From Diorhabda sublineata (taxonomy: Eukaryota > Arthropoda > Insecta > Coleoptera > Chrysomelidae): DNA of 64,000 bases. The position numbers and the translations under genes are program-made. The stretch spans positions 14,147,734 through 14,211,733 of the forward strand of contig NC_079479.1 of NCBI RefSeq assembly GCF_026230105.1, read 5' to 3'. The notes beneath the pieces are model-generated. The model did no database searches. It was not told the origin of the DNA and was given only the letters and a program-made list of their open reading frames with translations. Positions 1 to 12,017 of this stretch are shown here, piece by piece (within the stretch, counting starts at the first letter, position 1; each line of letters starts with the position of its first letter).

Positions 1-142
1 CCTCACACCTTCTCTTTATAATAACTTCAAGTTGGAATCGAAGCATGAAGAAGTTTCAAATTTCTAAATCGGTTTTTCCTCACTTTTTGCAAATATGATA
101 AAAATTATAAAATTGTACTTGTTTGGTACTTTGTATACTTAC
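1..142 (-). other. start of intron 5; possible but unlikely terminal exon
   Basis: An AG at 65-64 would open a phase-compatible exon of 12 codons (63-27, ending in TGA). It does not complete TM12 convincingly, so the real last exon probably lies beyond base 1. Confidence 0.25.
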
Positions 143-383
143 ATTAACATCATTCCGCAAATTAGACGAATACCTATCGAAATCCAATTGAATATTCCGG
201 GGTTTGTATCTATTGTTTGGTTGTACACAAAACTATAAAACATACTGAATGCCAGAGAAAGGATATTGATGATTACATAATATAATGAAAATATTTTCCC
301 CATTTCACCAGGTCCTATAATGTGTACTAGTTTTGTTCTGAGCATTGGGTTAACCAGACCTCCAAGGATACCAACAGGGACAG
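143..383 (-). CDS. transporter exon 5 (TM10-TM12), preferred acceptor
   Basis: The acceptor TTCTTCCAG ends at 384 and gives NNWFIYGSVPVGILGGLVNP, which matches the spacing usual for SLC46 proteins. A second AG acceptor places the exon start at 470. It is also in frame and would add 29 residues, but has a purine-rich tract before it and inserts a stretch the family lacks. The exon then encodes the GEMGKIFSL loop, TM11, a VYNQT sequon and most of TM12. The donor GTAAGT begins at 142, phase 2. Confidence 0.85.
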
Positions 384-3300
384 CTGGAAGAATATATAAT
401 ATAAAATCAATATCAACCAATATTCTATGATAAAGATGTAAATAATCAAACATGCATATTGCAAATCCATCTAAATTTTTTTCGTAGCAAATAAAAAGGA
501 AAGAACAACCGGAACAGAAGAAATAAGTATGCAGATATTGCATATAATTTGAAAAGAGAAGATTTGAACTGAAGCATATTCAAACTTGCAGTAAAGAGTA
601 AAATTAAAGGATTATGAACTATCACCGTACCCCAATGGTCAAAGTGATTAATCTGTACTTTTTTTTACATATTGTTGTTTCGGGAAATTTTTTCTGCATG
701 TTTTGTTTAGGAAGGTGCAGAATCCAAGTAACGAATTCCACCATCCACCAGTAGAGCTGATAAATATGTAGTAACCTACCCACCAAACCGCCATCTTCTG
801 TCATCACCATCGAACCTCGAACCAGAAATTATTGTGATATCACTTCTGGTTGCTGGATACATCCGTGTATGATGTTCCCTTCGTTGAGTTTCTATGATAT
901 CGCCTCCAGTCAGCCATCTATATTATTTCGCCTAAGAACTCTTTCAAATTGCTACCATTTTACCTTGTGCAGCATTACCTGGGTGATATTATCAGCGTTT
1001 ATACTGCTTACTGCTTATAGACAGTCTTCTCTATTCCATCTCTCAAGCTCCTCCAGTGGTTACACGCGAAAAAAGTGTATTTGGGATCATCTGAATAGTG
1101 TTCAAAATACGTGCACTCAGATGTTTACACTTTCTTCATTTTATGGAGATACCGCAGAAGTAGCCGTTTCCCTCCAGAAACTGGGTTATGTAGAAGTAGA
1201 CAACTTCCTTTCAGTCCATAGTCTAAGGTCTTTTATTAGTCATTGCGTCAAGTAACCTGATTTTTCTCTGTATATTCTCTTAACTTCGAAAGCAAGGAGA
1301 TCCAAGAAGATTATACATACCACCACTAGGACAACCTATGCAGAGACAGTTCTGTAGGAGATGGCGATACACGGTGCACCTTGTCTCTGTACCATTGTCA
1401 TTGCTTCGCAGTATTTTTTCATTCTCAGGGGGAGTCGTGGCCATCAGCAGCCTTCGTGTCTCTGACCGTGGTCTGTTAATATTTGGGGGGAGATTTTTTT
1501 TCCTCTTGGTCGCCTTTTCAGCTGTCTTCCATATGTGGGGCCAAACAGACCTCTCCATGTATAAGGTCACTTCCAAATATGTTACTTTGCATTTAGACTC
1601 GAACTAAATGGGCAGTCTTGTCTGTATTATTTTTCTGCATTTTACTTCCACCTACCTAATTATGTTTATTCTGTTTTTGATAATTTACAAAGAAACAAAT
1701 TTCAATTCTTGACCAATTAATTCCCAGACGATGCATAAGGACGTATTCGAGAGTTCGAAAATATATTAGGGCGTACTTTTTGGTGGTTAATTTTGCCACC
1801 ATCCCACTACGAAAAAAGCTCATATATAGAGTATTCCAGGACCCAATGCGAAAAATTCGGGAGTCTGAGCTGTGACATGAAAAAATTCTCATACGACCCT
1901 TCGTTTCTGAGTTATAGGCCTCCAAATCATTTCAATCAGAATTTATAATTGAGTATATTTTCTAAATTATACATTCTATCATCATGATTATTTGAAGGAT
2001 GATTATGTGTATTCTTGTAGTATGTTTGACGAAATATGTTTGACGAAATACATGATTACAATCTGAAGGCCAGGGGCGACAATCCGAAACTTTTACAGCG
2101 ACAACCTGTACAATAAAAAAAAAGTAAAAATCAATTTTTCAATAGATTTCTTTACGAAAAGGTTGAAGACAATAGAATTTATAGTTGATTATGTTGATTT
2201 TTATACCGTACGCCATAAAGAGACATTCTGATGAAAATTATCATAAATTGTAATTATTTATTCAAAATACAGGTATTGAAACAAAATCAAACATTCCTTG
2301 AAGATCTGTTGAATAAATAAATGAACTTTTGTGCTGAAAAACTTGAGAGAGATTAATAATTATTTTTTATTTTGTAGGCTACTGTCAAATAAGCTACTAC
2401 GTGATATTCAATTAAAAATTGCAATCGATTTAATTTGGTATTCTCAGTTTGCTGTCAATCTTTCCAAAATCTGTCATTAATAATTACCAAATCATATTAA
2501 AAGTTTCAATGTCGTAGAATTTACTTTTAATGAATATGCCGATATGCATTTGATGTATGGTTTGGCTTCTGGTAACTAGTCAGAAGCCAGAAGTTTGAAT
2601 ACTGAACACTTTCCGGGCAGAATTATAACCGGATCTTTTGTTACGGTTGATCGCACCTTTGTTTGTCTACATAAATTGAGTTAAATAGTTTCCATTATTT
2701 TTTATAAAAAGGGACTCCACAATATATTGTAGAAGTATTTTAAGCTGCTCATGATTCACCCTGTCTATATATTTGAATTTGAAATCTCATTTTTTTTAAA
2801 GACATTACATTCATCGATTTATTGATTAATCACCAACCTTCATATTAGTGTTGAATTTTGAATATCAATTTATGATGTAGATGAATTCAATGTCACTAAA
2901 AAGAAACAATAGAATCTCAAATCTCAGTAAATTAATTCCCAGACGAATACATAGGTATTCAAGAACCGGAAATATATTAGAGTTAGTACACTTTGTTGTT
3001 GATTCTATGAAAATAATTTTAAACAGACACGATATAATATAGTGAGGTATTTTCGATCACCAGTATGAAATAGACTGAAATACGAGTAAATTATTTTAAA
3101 AAATACTTACAACCATAAATGAACCAATTATTCTGGACTGTCGCGTACAGAATATCTACTCCAATGCTAGAAATAATACCAACTAGGATAAGATATATTT
3201 CTTTGATTTTCAGCTGTTTCTGTAATAGAAAAGTGATACTGGGTGTACATATAATACTAACGACGCTAGACCAACTAGTAAAGGAATTTTGATCAGTCAA

Positions 3301-6300
3301 AGTCCATATCAACTCCCTTCTCAGATATAAAGTTTTTATATTGGAATCTGCAGCTTTCACTAAATTATCAACGAGCATTACAATCAATAGTATCACAATG
3401 ATCGCTCTTTGATTGCTGCATCTCTTTTTACCTATCACTAGAAACATATTCGACAAATGTTGACAGGTGAAAATTTTTGATAGACTAGATTTTTCTTCGC
3501 ATTTTATATCTACCGATTCTGGTAGGAATTGATGGATATAAGCAATGGCTAAGAGTACCATAACAGCCGAAAGACCATAAATAACGGAGTAGTTGGTGGC
3601 ATACAATAGAGGTGGGCTCAACAGGTTTGCGCAACAGATGCAAAATACTGTTATCACTTCATACGCTGCGTTTCTGAAAAAAATATTATAAACTGATTCA
3701 CGTGGAACGTTCTGGAAATGATATTTTTTGTCACAGTTTGAAATCCTTTTGGATCGTGTTACGTATAATATCTTATGATTTGATATCAATTGGCAAAAAC
3801 TCATGAATCTACTAATATTAATCAAATATATTTCTATTATATAGTGTGTTCATGAAGTAACCCATCGTATTAGAAATTTCATGCGTTTCTACGAGAGTTG
3901 TCTTAAAGTTTTCCGAACGAATTTTTATTCTTAAACAAAGTTTTCTTTTACCATTTTCCAGTAGTGTTATAGCCTTTTTATTTCTTCTAAATAATAGTCT
4001 TTTTACTCGAGATAAGCGTTCACGTATGCAATAACTTTCTAGCCTGATGAAAATCTCTTACCTAGTGGCCAGTTTTAATCGACTTGAATGGCATGAAATA
4101 TTTAGAAAAAAAATCAACGTCTGATTGTTTTTGTAAACTTGTTAACAGGAATAAGTTCATGATGGTTATATGCCCACACAACGTCATTTCTACTTGTTTG
4201 CCCTACAGATTGTATCTTGTTCTGAATTTAATTTGAGACTGGGAGTCGTTGGAGATGATTTAAGCTCATTTCCTATGTGTGTATTATCAAAAAAGCTAAC
4301 TTTTCACACGGTACCATATTTTGTAGTGAACTATTTTCGAGACAGCTACAGCTACCTAAAGTGTGTTCCTTTGTGATAATTTCAGTGTATTTTTTCATAT
4401 TATCACTCAAAAATAATTTACAAAATTAGTGGAAATATTATCAAACTGGTTGTTAATATGCCCATGACTATTCAATGATTCATCTGAACATTTTTAAATT
4501 AAAATTTTCTGAAGTTGTCGCCTTATAACAACAAGGATTTGCGATCATAGTGGACTAGAAACAATATTCAACAAGCTTCATTGGTTATCCAGAAATGAGA
4601 GTAAAAAAATTCCGTCTCAGAAAGAACTTAAAGGAAAAACAGACTCCTGGAAAATAAAAGTGTTTGGTCCTGAAAGTTTAGCTGAATAAATATTCTCGGC
4701 GTTGTAAAATTGTTGTCAAAAGATAGAAAGATAATTTCCACAAACTTAGGAATGGAGCTTGATTTAATGTATAAACTAGAAAGGATAAACAACTTAGATG
4801 ATAAGGAATGTACCTTAACATTGAAAAATCAACGTGCGAGTGCATCAAACAGCTTCAGAGCACGAAGAAAATGTAACAGTGATTTTCTATGACAACGCTA
4901 ATGGTCTAGAATTCTCCCAACCATTTTATTCAAAAGGCAAATGCTGAAGCCAGAGTGGTCTACCACCGGAAACCTTCAACTTCATGACTTAAAAAGGAAG
5001 CATGGCTTGCAATAAATGGTCATAATACCCAAGAAAGTTTTCTGCTATTCTGATTCAAGTATTTCAGCAAAAATTACAGTTTAGAATGAACAGGGTCCTT
5101 AGAAATTGATGGTAGAAGACTAATTGATAATTCTAAAGATATTTCATTACAACCATGACTGAACATCTGAACAAAAGAACTACCATCAAGGTTTTAAAAA
5201 AAGTATAACTTCAACACTAGCAGACCAAGAATAACGGAAACCTATAACTCGGGAAGAAGTTGATGTTCAACAAGGAGGATTTCAGATAACAACAAGATTA
5301 GAATGAAAAATCACATGAAGAAAGTAGTAAATAAAAAGTAAAGAAGTTTTGTAGATAGATTCCAAAACGCCTTATAAGAAGCAAGTGAAGAAAAAAAATA
5401 GAAGAAAGGCAAAGCAATAGCAATAAATCTTTATTATAAAGACAAAGACGGTTTACTCATAAGGGAAAAAAGAAAAACACAACTTACATACTAACGAAAT
5501 AAAACCAGGGAAATCGATAAAAGACTAGCGACAGGGAGCAAAACGTCAGGAGCCATAAGAAGTCTTTGAGATCAAAAAAAATTTCTAGAGACGTCGAGTT
5601 ATGCATTTACAAGACATTTATACAAACGATGCTGTATGGCGGCGTGTGTGGGACCATTAACCAAAATGAAGGGAACAAAATAAACATATCAGGAAGAAAG
5701 GTACTTAAAAGGATGGCAATAAAAGTGTAGGAGAAGCACGAGTGGAGGAGAACAACGAACGCAAAGATCAAAGCACTGTATGGTCAAGCTGAGATGAGAT
5801 ATATGGTTAGAGCAAGAAGACTCCGATAGATGGGACATATAGACAAAATGGACGAAGATCGTTGGGAGAAACGATCCTTATCAAGTGAAGAAGAAGTGAA
5901 AAGAAAGAATGGATAGTAGAGATAATAGAAACAGACAACTGGCGTGAAGCAGCCGTGAACAAAAATAAATAAACGAGAACAGTAGAGGGATACCAAGCAT
6001 TGTGATTATAAGATCCAAGAAGCTGGAAAAATCGTCGTAGAATCAATTCACTATAGCCCTAACAAACGCTGCAAGCTTTGTGATGTAGGTGAACAAAAAA
6101 AATGAGGCTGTGCACAGTTAGCTTCATCTATGTTGCGTCAAGTCTTGCCAAAAATGATAAAATTTTTTTGTTTTTTGTCAAGATTGTTTGGTTACATTTT
6201 GAAAAAAATTTCTCTAAGGGAACTAAGAAATATTAAGTTTGAGTTTTTATGAAGATTAGAGACTAGTGTCTTTGCTGGGAATATTCATAGATGTAAAGAA

Positions 6301-9300
6301 AATTATAAAAATAGATATTTTTGTTTTCCTGAGAAAATAAATCTTCATTTCTTCCATTGAGGGATCTGGTTAACCTCATCACGTTACGTTATGAACACAC
6401 TTTGTAATTGGATGAGAACTAAATTACAAGAATGCAATTAGATATGGTGAGACTCATTGCGATTTATAAAGATCAAACTTTGATAAGAACATTCAAATAT
6501 CAATCATTATTAAAGAGAAAATTGGTGAAATCGTCAAAAACAGTAAATCATAGATCCAAATAGCTCTTAGTTTGGAAGTTTTTTATAACAGATTCCATCC
6601 AATTGAAAGTCAGTTAATCCTTTTGTCATAATATGTTTCGAAACTCAGGTTTTAGTTTTATAACAATCAATATTCGATATTAATTTTAAATTTACCTCAT
6701 TCCTCTTGTTTCTGGGGTAGCGATATCATTAAGATAAGCTAGAATTAGGGACACGATTGTTAAACTACTACCGCAAACTATGGTCGGGATGGTGGCAAGC
6801 ATCATCATATAAGGAGTAATTTCATCGAATAGTATTATAATCGCGGTGATTCCATAATATAATGAGATACCTGAAATTACAAATCACGATCTTCATTAAA
6901 GAGACTTTCATTAGGCACCAAGTTATCGTCTTCAGATACAACAGTTTACCATCCAGTCTCTGAAGACGATAACTTGGTTATCGAAACGCGCGTCAGACAG
7001 TGTAATCGTGAGTTTTGGTGTAGTGGTGGTGTGTACAAGTTATTAGAAAATAGAACAGGGGTAAATGACCCCTTGGCACATATTTCGCAATGTTCTTATA
7101 TGTTCGGAATTTGGTTGATTTGGCTTTATCGCTCAAAAATCCATCCTCTAGTGAAAGTGAATCAAGCCTTGATAACTGTACTGGATATGGATTTGAATTC
7201 CAGTTTATGTTTATCAGAAGATTCGCATCCATTCTTCAAACGACAAAACTGGCAGCATTGATGATAGTCAAATAAATAGTGACGATTCCAATGATACAAC
7301 TTCTAGTGATAAATGGATTGAGGTAAATATCAATCCTAAATTGTTTCCTTTGCTTTGTAATGAACTCTATGAAAATTACGGTATTCCTGATAATGTGAGG
7401 AACCCTTTTGAACTTTTCAAGCTGGTCGTAGATGATGAAACTAAAGATATAATAGTAATCAACACAAATGGATACTACAGCTACTACAAATACTAAGATA
7501 GTTACAGCTGATAAAATTAAAATAAATTTTTCTCTGCTATATTGTGACTTGGAATCCATCCGGTACTTGATCTGGAAAGACCATGATCTGAGACCCTTTT
7601 TATCGTAATAATACTGTTTTCTATTAATTTTCCGATGCTTTCACTATAGGAAAATCATGATCTCGAAAGAAACTGACATCAAAATGAAAAAAATTTGCTC
7701 ATATTGTGTGAGTGCTCTACGAAGGCAGCTCTTTGTCTTTCGTTCATCAATGATAGACACGCATCAATGCCCTAGTTATTATCTCATAATTGTTTATATT
7801 ATTTAACTATTCCAGTTATTGTATTTGTTCATTTGTATTCGATTTTTGTTTTTTCGTTTTTCTCAGATGATGAGTTATATTGAAAGAAATATTAAAATGA
7901 AGAATAGAATTTCCATGAGGTTAATGAACTTTTGAATGAATCAATTGATGACCATCTGCTGTGGTATATTGACCTAAGCTTATGCAATGGGAAAACAACT
8001 GATTTTACCAAAATTAATCAATTTTAAGCAAGCTGTGAGCATTTAAAATGAGCGGTCGATTTGGGGGTCGATTTATCCCGCGACGCTTTTTGGATAGTTA
8101 CTGCACGGGGTTAATTCACCCCGTATCATACTTGTGGATACTTACAGACTTGATTATTAGCACTGAACGTATTTTAAGCTATAAACATGCATATTATTAT
8201 ATCGAATTATCTAAACTCGCAGAAGAAAAAACTGTCATTATTTGTTAATATTCTTTCAGTAAATCGTAGATAATTTATGATGAAAAATTTTATTGTTAAA
8301 TAATTTTGTTATTAAATTATCAATTTGCGTTATAATTCACTGTATTTCAATGGTACTCACAAAAGGATACGAACATCATAGCTGGTTTTCTTCCATATTT
8401 ATCAGACCAGGAACCAATTATTAATGAAAGTATGAATGGAACTGAATTTGGAACCATTTCAGTAGTTGTTGTCACATATGAAGCCAAAGGTTGTACTATT
8501 CCTTCCAGTTTCTCCGTTTCTTTATCGGTATATCTACCTAGTCTTGAGCAATTCACTTCTGGATATCCCATTAAAGTATAACACGTTTTATACATTGTTA
8601 GATTCACAAAAACAGAAACTGAAAATTAGAATCTCTGAATATTCATGGAATATATCATTTTTTAAGGTCTACAAAACACGCCTAAGGATTTTTTCAAATT
8701 ATCATACAAAGTGTAGCAAATACCAAGTCCTAAGCATTCATTCTGTCCATAAGTACCTCCATAAAACGAAAAAAATTCACAATTAAGATTACCCAAATAT
8801 GCTAATGGAGAACAAAAAATATGAGCATAAATATGCGATTCGTTTAGTCAAAAATTTCACGTAACTATTTTAGTTTAAAAAAATTAATGTTAAAACTGGC
8901 AATTACTTCATTATTCAATCTGATACAGTTATTTGAAGTAATCCATTTTCTGGACGAATATTCTCTTGATCTTTTTGTCTAATGTTAATTCCATTTGAAG
9001 CTGTTATATCTATATGTATTGCAGGGGGTAAAACCCGGAATGTTTTCTGAAATTTTTCTTTTTTTAATGAACTCTCAACACTGTTGGATTTCCATCTTCC
9101 ATTTTATTTCCAGAATGCTCTATGCTACATTTTCCATTATAATATAGTACAAAAAAATATATCGTGATTTATAGCAGTTGGTATAATATTTCTTTACTTT
9201 TTGAGGAGGTCAACAAGTTTAACACCAGCAATATATTCAGCAGTGACCACAAATTCGCGAATAACGTATATTTTGCTTTCTGAAGTTGTAATTTTGAAAA

Positions 9301-9819
9301 ATATACCTTCATCTTCTACTCGTATTCAATTCATATTCAATAATAAATAACGTAAATTGAGTCATACTTTTGAAAATAGGAATATTTGGTCTTCATCCTC
9401 TTTTATAGATTTTTCTACAGGCTCCTTTGTCAAAATCTCCGATTTTTTTGCATGATATCATTCTGATCTTCTCTTCAACAAAGTCAAAAGCTTTCCTCGA
9501 TTATTTTCGTATATAACCCGGCTCTAATTTATATACCAAGCGAGGTAAAAGAATAGTCGGTAGTCCCGAAAACTATTTTTTTATACATTCTCAACTCCTT
9601 TAAATTTTCTGTTTGTTTGCATATTCAATAATGCCTTGTTATCCATATTTATCTTACTGTTTGTTTCCTAGCGTCATTTATGTTCCGTTTTTCGTGATTA
9701 TACAATGCTAATAATGATAAATAATACTCACCATTAAGCATGAACGTGAAATAAATTAGTAGTAAAGGAATTTCTATTGTTAATCTAAAACGACAGTTCT
9801 TTAAAATTATGTTCACCAT
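143..9819 (-). CDS. SLC46-type MFS transporter gene, five exons, 3' end outside the window
   Basis: Predicted multi-pass membrane transporter of the SLC46 / proton-coupled folate transporter-like branch of the major facilitator superfamily, a group expanded in insects; substrate unknown. Exons 9819-9732, 8618-8361, 6870-6696, 3673-3111 and 383-143 join with phases 1, 1, 2, 1 and give about 441 codons without a stop. Family members are roughly 450-500 residues, so only the end of TM12 and the tail are missing. Order: TM1 near residues 15-38, a Cys-containing outer loop, TM2, then the MFS motif A loop GSWSDKYGRKP (residues 98-108). TM3-TM6 follow, with YLNDIATPETRGMR at the TM4 end, then a long charged central loop and TM7-TM12. 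The NPMLRTKLVHIIGPGEMGKI stretch after TM10 is typical of SLC46. Splice sites are all GT/AG. The frame is clean while the introns are full of repeats, so the gene is probably functional. Confidence 0.9.
1688..1800 (+). repeat. dispersed repeat A, copy 1
   Basis: It shares with 2898-3012 the series AAAGAAACA, TTAATTCCCAGACGA, then 'cgta ttc-a-aa--gg aaatatattag'. The two copies are direct, about 1.2 kb apart in one intron and diverged. Confidence 0.55.
2205..2302 (+). repeat. dispersed repeat B, copy 1
   Basis: The stretch CGCCATAAAGAGACATTCTG plus ATGAAAATTATCATAA and a later AAACATTCC match 49366-49433 closely, with a few substitutions. The source element is not recognised. Confidence 0.6.
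2898..3012 (+). repeat. dispersed repeat A, copy 2
   Basis: Second direct copy of the 1688-1800 repeat, ending near the exon 4 side of the same intron. Confidence 0.55.
3111..3673 (-). CDS. transporter exon 4 (TM5-TM9, central loop)
   Basis: The acceptor TTTTTTCAG ends at 3674. The split codon AG/A gives Arg, then NAAYEVITVFCICCANLLSP. The exon holds TM5 and TM6, the cytosolic central loop with VDIKCEEKSSLSKIFT, and then TM7 to TM9, ending NNWFIYG. The donor is T/GTAAGT at 3110. The open frame extends upstream of 3673 into the intron by chance; the splice junction, not an internal ATG, sets the true start. Confidence 0.9.
5300..6100 (+). mobile_element. LINE fragment: end of reverse transcriptase ORF
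   Basis: Broken plus-strand frames read DKDGLLIREKRKTQLTY, then RLATGSKTSGAIRSL, then VELCIYKTFIQTMLYGG, VLKRMAIKV, EWRRTTNAKIKALYG and RARRLR-MGHIDKMDEDRW. This is the usual order for the C-terminal part of an insect non-LTR reverse transcriptase: the 'IYKT.I.P.L.YG' block, 'W.RR.N..I..LYG', then 'RLRW.GHV.RM'. Frameshifts and stops break it. It lies in intron 3 of the transporter, antisense to it. Sequence upstream to about 4,500 may belong to the same element but is not readable. Confidence 0.75.
6696..6870 (-). CDS. transporter exon 3 (TM3-TM4)
   Basis: The acceptor TTTCAG ends at 6871 and the donor AG/GTAAAT begins at 6695. It encodes ISLYYGITAIIILFDEITPY followed by a hydrophobic segment and AYLNDIATPETRGMR, the family's conserved loop after TM4. 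It is too short to show as an ORF with its own start and was found by splice-site and phase matching. Confidence 0.88.
6918..6977. repeat. 19-bp inverted repeat at the edge of a dispersed repeat
   Basis: CCAAGTTATCGTCTTCAGA (6918-6936) is the exact reverse complement of 6959-6977, with a 22-base loop. The right arm begins dispersed repeat C. Confidence 0.85.
6959..7026 (+). repeat. dispersed repeat C, copy 1
   Basis: It begins TCTGAAGACGATAACTTGG, then TTATCGAAACGCGCGTCAGAC, and ends near GTTTTGGTGTAG. Related copies occur at 34160-34230 and 49492-49556. It directly precedes the piggyBac fragment. Confidence 0.7.
7080..7496 (+). mobile_element. piggyBac-like transposase fragment
   Basis: One frame (7251-7496) reads SSDKWIEVNINPKLFPLLCN, then ELYENYGIPDNVRNPFELF and KLVVDDETKDIIVINTN before a stop. 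This matches the start of the piggyBac transposase domain, where an acidic N-terminal tail leads to '..P..LF..F....' . In another frame just upstream, NPSSSESESSLDN looks like the acidic tail. The catalytic core is missing. It sits in intron 2 of the transporter, antisense to it. Confidence 0.7.
8361..8618 (-). CDS. transporter exon 2 (outer loop, TM2, motif A)
   Basis: The acceptor is TTTTCAG ending at 8619 and the donor is T/GTGAGT at 8360. The exon encodes residues 30-115: the end of TM1, an outer loop with Cys42 and Cys53 and an N-L-T glycosylation-type sequon near residue 35, TM2, and GSWSDKYGRKP. Motif A (G-x3-D-x2-G-R-K) is the strongest single family marker in the gene. Phase is 1 at both ends. 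Confidence 0.9.
8619..9731 (-). other. intron 1, no recognised element
   Basis: A 1.1-kb AT-rich intron. No coding pattern or repeat seen elsewhere in the window was found in it. Confidence 0.6.
9732..9819 (-). CDS. transporter exon 1 (start codon and TM1)
   Basis: The ATG is at 9819-9817. It opens MVNIILKNCRFRLTIEIPLL and a hydrophobic stretch ending FMLN. The donor GTGAGT follows at 9731. The exon ends in phase 1, and joining to exon 2 makes a Val codon and continues TM1. An ATG context of GCAATGG and a short basic N-terminus facing the cytosol fit the family. No TATA box was recognised upstream; the 5' untranslated end is not defined. Confidence 0.85.
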
Positions 9820-11248
9820 TGCACACCGTATTTCTACAACAAAATAATAATTTCATAATCACATCACTAACTAACGAATTTTCAACAATTCACCAATTCC
9901 ATATTCTTAGCGATTAGACGAGTTATTATTAGTTATTAGTGTAATGAATGTAAATAATTGTAGCTTGATAGTGTTGTAGTGAACTGAACTGAACCTTGTG
10001 GAAGTGTTTATGACAGTAGCGAGTTTAAAACAGCACGTACAGCTGTGGTAAAACTATTATTTCAAACAGAAAATAATTCTTAACGAAGACTTTGAAGGAA
10101 AGTGCTTTTTGAACAGTTTTTATCACTGTTCGAGACGATAAGGATTACCCGGAGCTCAAGTACTCAATGGAAATTATTACATACATCCACTCTTTCAAAT
10201 CTACTATCAGGAAAAAGACATGGATTGCTGATAGTACATATTGGCAGGTCAAATGGTTTTGTTAAAATGCTGGTTTATTGATTTTTGAATCTACTTATTC
10301 CAGTGACTACTTTGAGGACATGAATGCTGATATCTTCATATAATAGATAGCACAATTGATGATATTGCAGAAAATCATGAAGAAAGTTAGTTCACTATCA
10401 TAGTATTGCGAACTAAACCCCAAACTGACAATTTAAATATTAGTTTTATCCAGATTACTTTTTTTAGTTTTATTACACCTTGTGGAAAGATAGAACATTC
10501 CAGAAAAACATTTGATAACACTAACAAAAATTTAGGGGTTGATTCGGAAGCTGCATGTTTTGATTTGAAATTTGTATGGGATTTGACATTTCCAAGAGAT
10601 ATTTTGAGGGTCGCGCTTTCGTTAAAACACCAAGTATATTATATTATAAATCTAGTAAACATTATGATTTCAAAATATTTTAAGTGCATCATTTTTACCT
10701 TCTTTCATTCCAATTGGCGCTAAGAGACCGTTTACTATCACTTCAAATTCATAAGCAAAAGTCTACTGTGAAAATAACAAACGTAAACTTGTATTTTTCA
10801 TTATTTATTTATCTTATTATAAACAACAATGTGAACAATATTTGTTAAAAACAGTCTTATTTTAAATATGATGAAAATATTTTAGACTTTTATGTATATA
10901 TAACAATCATAATGTAAACTTTTTTATCTACATTCTCACAGACATATGAGTGGAAACTTTCTGCAAATAAATTTGATTGGAATTATCCAAAACCAACCAT
11001 AATTTTGAAAACAACAAAACGTTAGTGAAGTTATCTGGTTTCTTAATTTGCCACTGCTATAACTAGTTGCATATGTAATATGATTACGGTTGTTTAATTT
11101 AAACATTTCCACGTAAATTTTATTGCCTGGATTTCTTATTATTTCCAAAATAATATCATGCATATAAAAGAGAGTAGCAAATTCCAGAACACAAAAGGGA
11201 TTGATTATACACTTTAACAATTTATACTAATCCAGAAAAAATATACTA
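9820..11248. other. upstream region of the transporter gene
   Basis: It presumably carries the promoter and 5' untranslated sequence of the minus-strand transporter, but no core promoter motif can be named. ORFs of 94-105 codons at 10406-10723 (+) and 10936-11220 (-) have no recognisable domain and unremarkable composition. Confidence 0.5.
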
Positions 11249-12017
11249 TAGTCCGGTCAAATTGAACCAAAAAAATAAGAGTGAAGCTACTTAAATTCCC
11301 ATCAAGCTGAAAATCATTAAAATTGTTTAAAATACAATTGAAAATTAAATTTGAATGTTCCCCATCATTTTCGTGTAAGAAAAAAGTTTTATTTAAGGTC
11401 GAAGTCAAAAAAATTAGTTTTCACGATTATCAGCAAAACAGTAAGTTTTTTCATAAAAATACTTCAGACAAAAATTGTAGATCATAAAATTATTCACAAA
11501 AAATTTATGAATACTTTTGTCCAACGAGCCACCGTTTCTGAGATATAACGATTCAAAAAAGTTATAAAAATCAGATACAGATTTACTGTCGTATTTAAAG
11601 GTTGTAATGATTGCATCTTCGTCAATTGATAATTTATTTGATGATATCATGACAGTTCCAACCAGTCAACAGAAATTTCCTTCAAATACGCACAACAAAT
11701 CTCGGTTCATCTCAATGTTGTAAGAAACTACTAAAAATATATTGGTGAAACTAATTAATATGACAACTTTTAAAACTTTTTGAATCATTATATCTCAAAA
11801 ACAGTGGCTTATGAGCAAAAAAGGACTGGTACGTTCTTTGTAAATAATTTAATAATCCAAAATTTTTGTCAAGTTATTTTCATGATAAAACTCACCGTTG
11901 TGCTGAAAATTGCGAAAAACAATTTTTTTTAACTTCTGGCCTTGAATAAAAGTTTTTCCATACGCTGAAATTTATTATTTATGTAAATTTAAATGTCTAA
12001 ACTGACCGGATTAACTA
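11249..12017. mobile_element. foldback-like element with long degenerate inverted arms
   Basis: The left arm (about 11249-11580) and right arm (about 11766-12017) are imperfect reverse complements. Ends read TAGTCCGGTCAAATTGAACC on the left and, reverse-complemented, TTAATCCGGTCAGTTTAGAC on the right. Inner arms pair over blocks such as TTTCTGAGATATAACGATTC against TTTTGAGATATAATGATTC. The middle of about 190 bases is unique. There is no transposase. A non-autonomous DNA transposon with long terminal inverted repeats is the likely reading. The ORFs inside are by-products of the arms. Confidence 0.65.

Larger units (their letters stand above)
384..3110 (-). other. intron 4 with repeat fragments
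   Basis: A 2.7-kb intron between exons 4 and 5. It contains the dispersed repeat pieces listed separately (1688-1800, 2205-2302, 2898-3012). ORFs of 98-128 codons between 869 and 1576 occur on both strands. I recognise no domain in them and take them as chance or unrecognised transposon sequence. Confidence 0.6.

Noticed and set aside
869..1255. 128-codon plus-strand ORF in intron 4
   Set aside because: No domain, no splice or start support, inside an intron; the complement is broken. Could be old transposon sequence, but it cannot be named.
5784..6046. Two minus-strand ORFs of 70-79 codons
   Set aside because: They are the complement of the plus-strand LINE fragment at 5300-6100.
10406..10723. 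105-codon ORF as a second host gene
   Set aside because: No domain, AT-driven composition, no splice partner or polyadenylation signal noticed; not supported.
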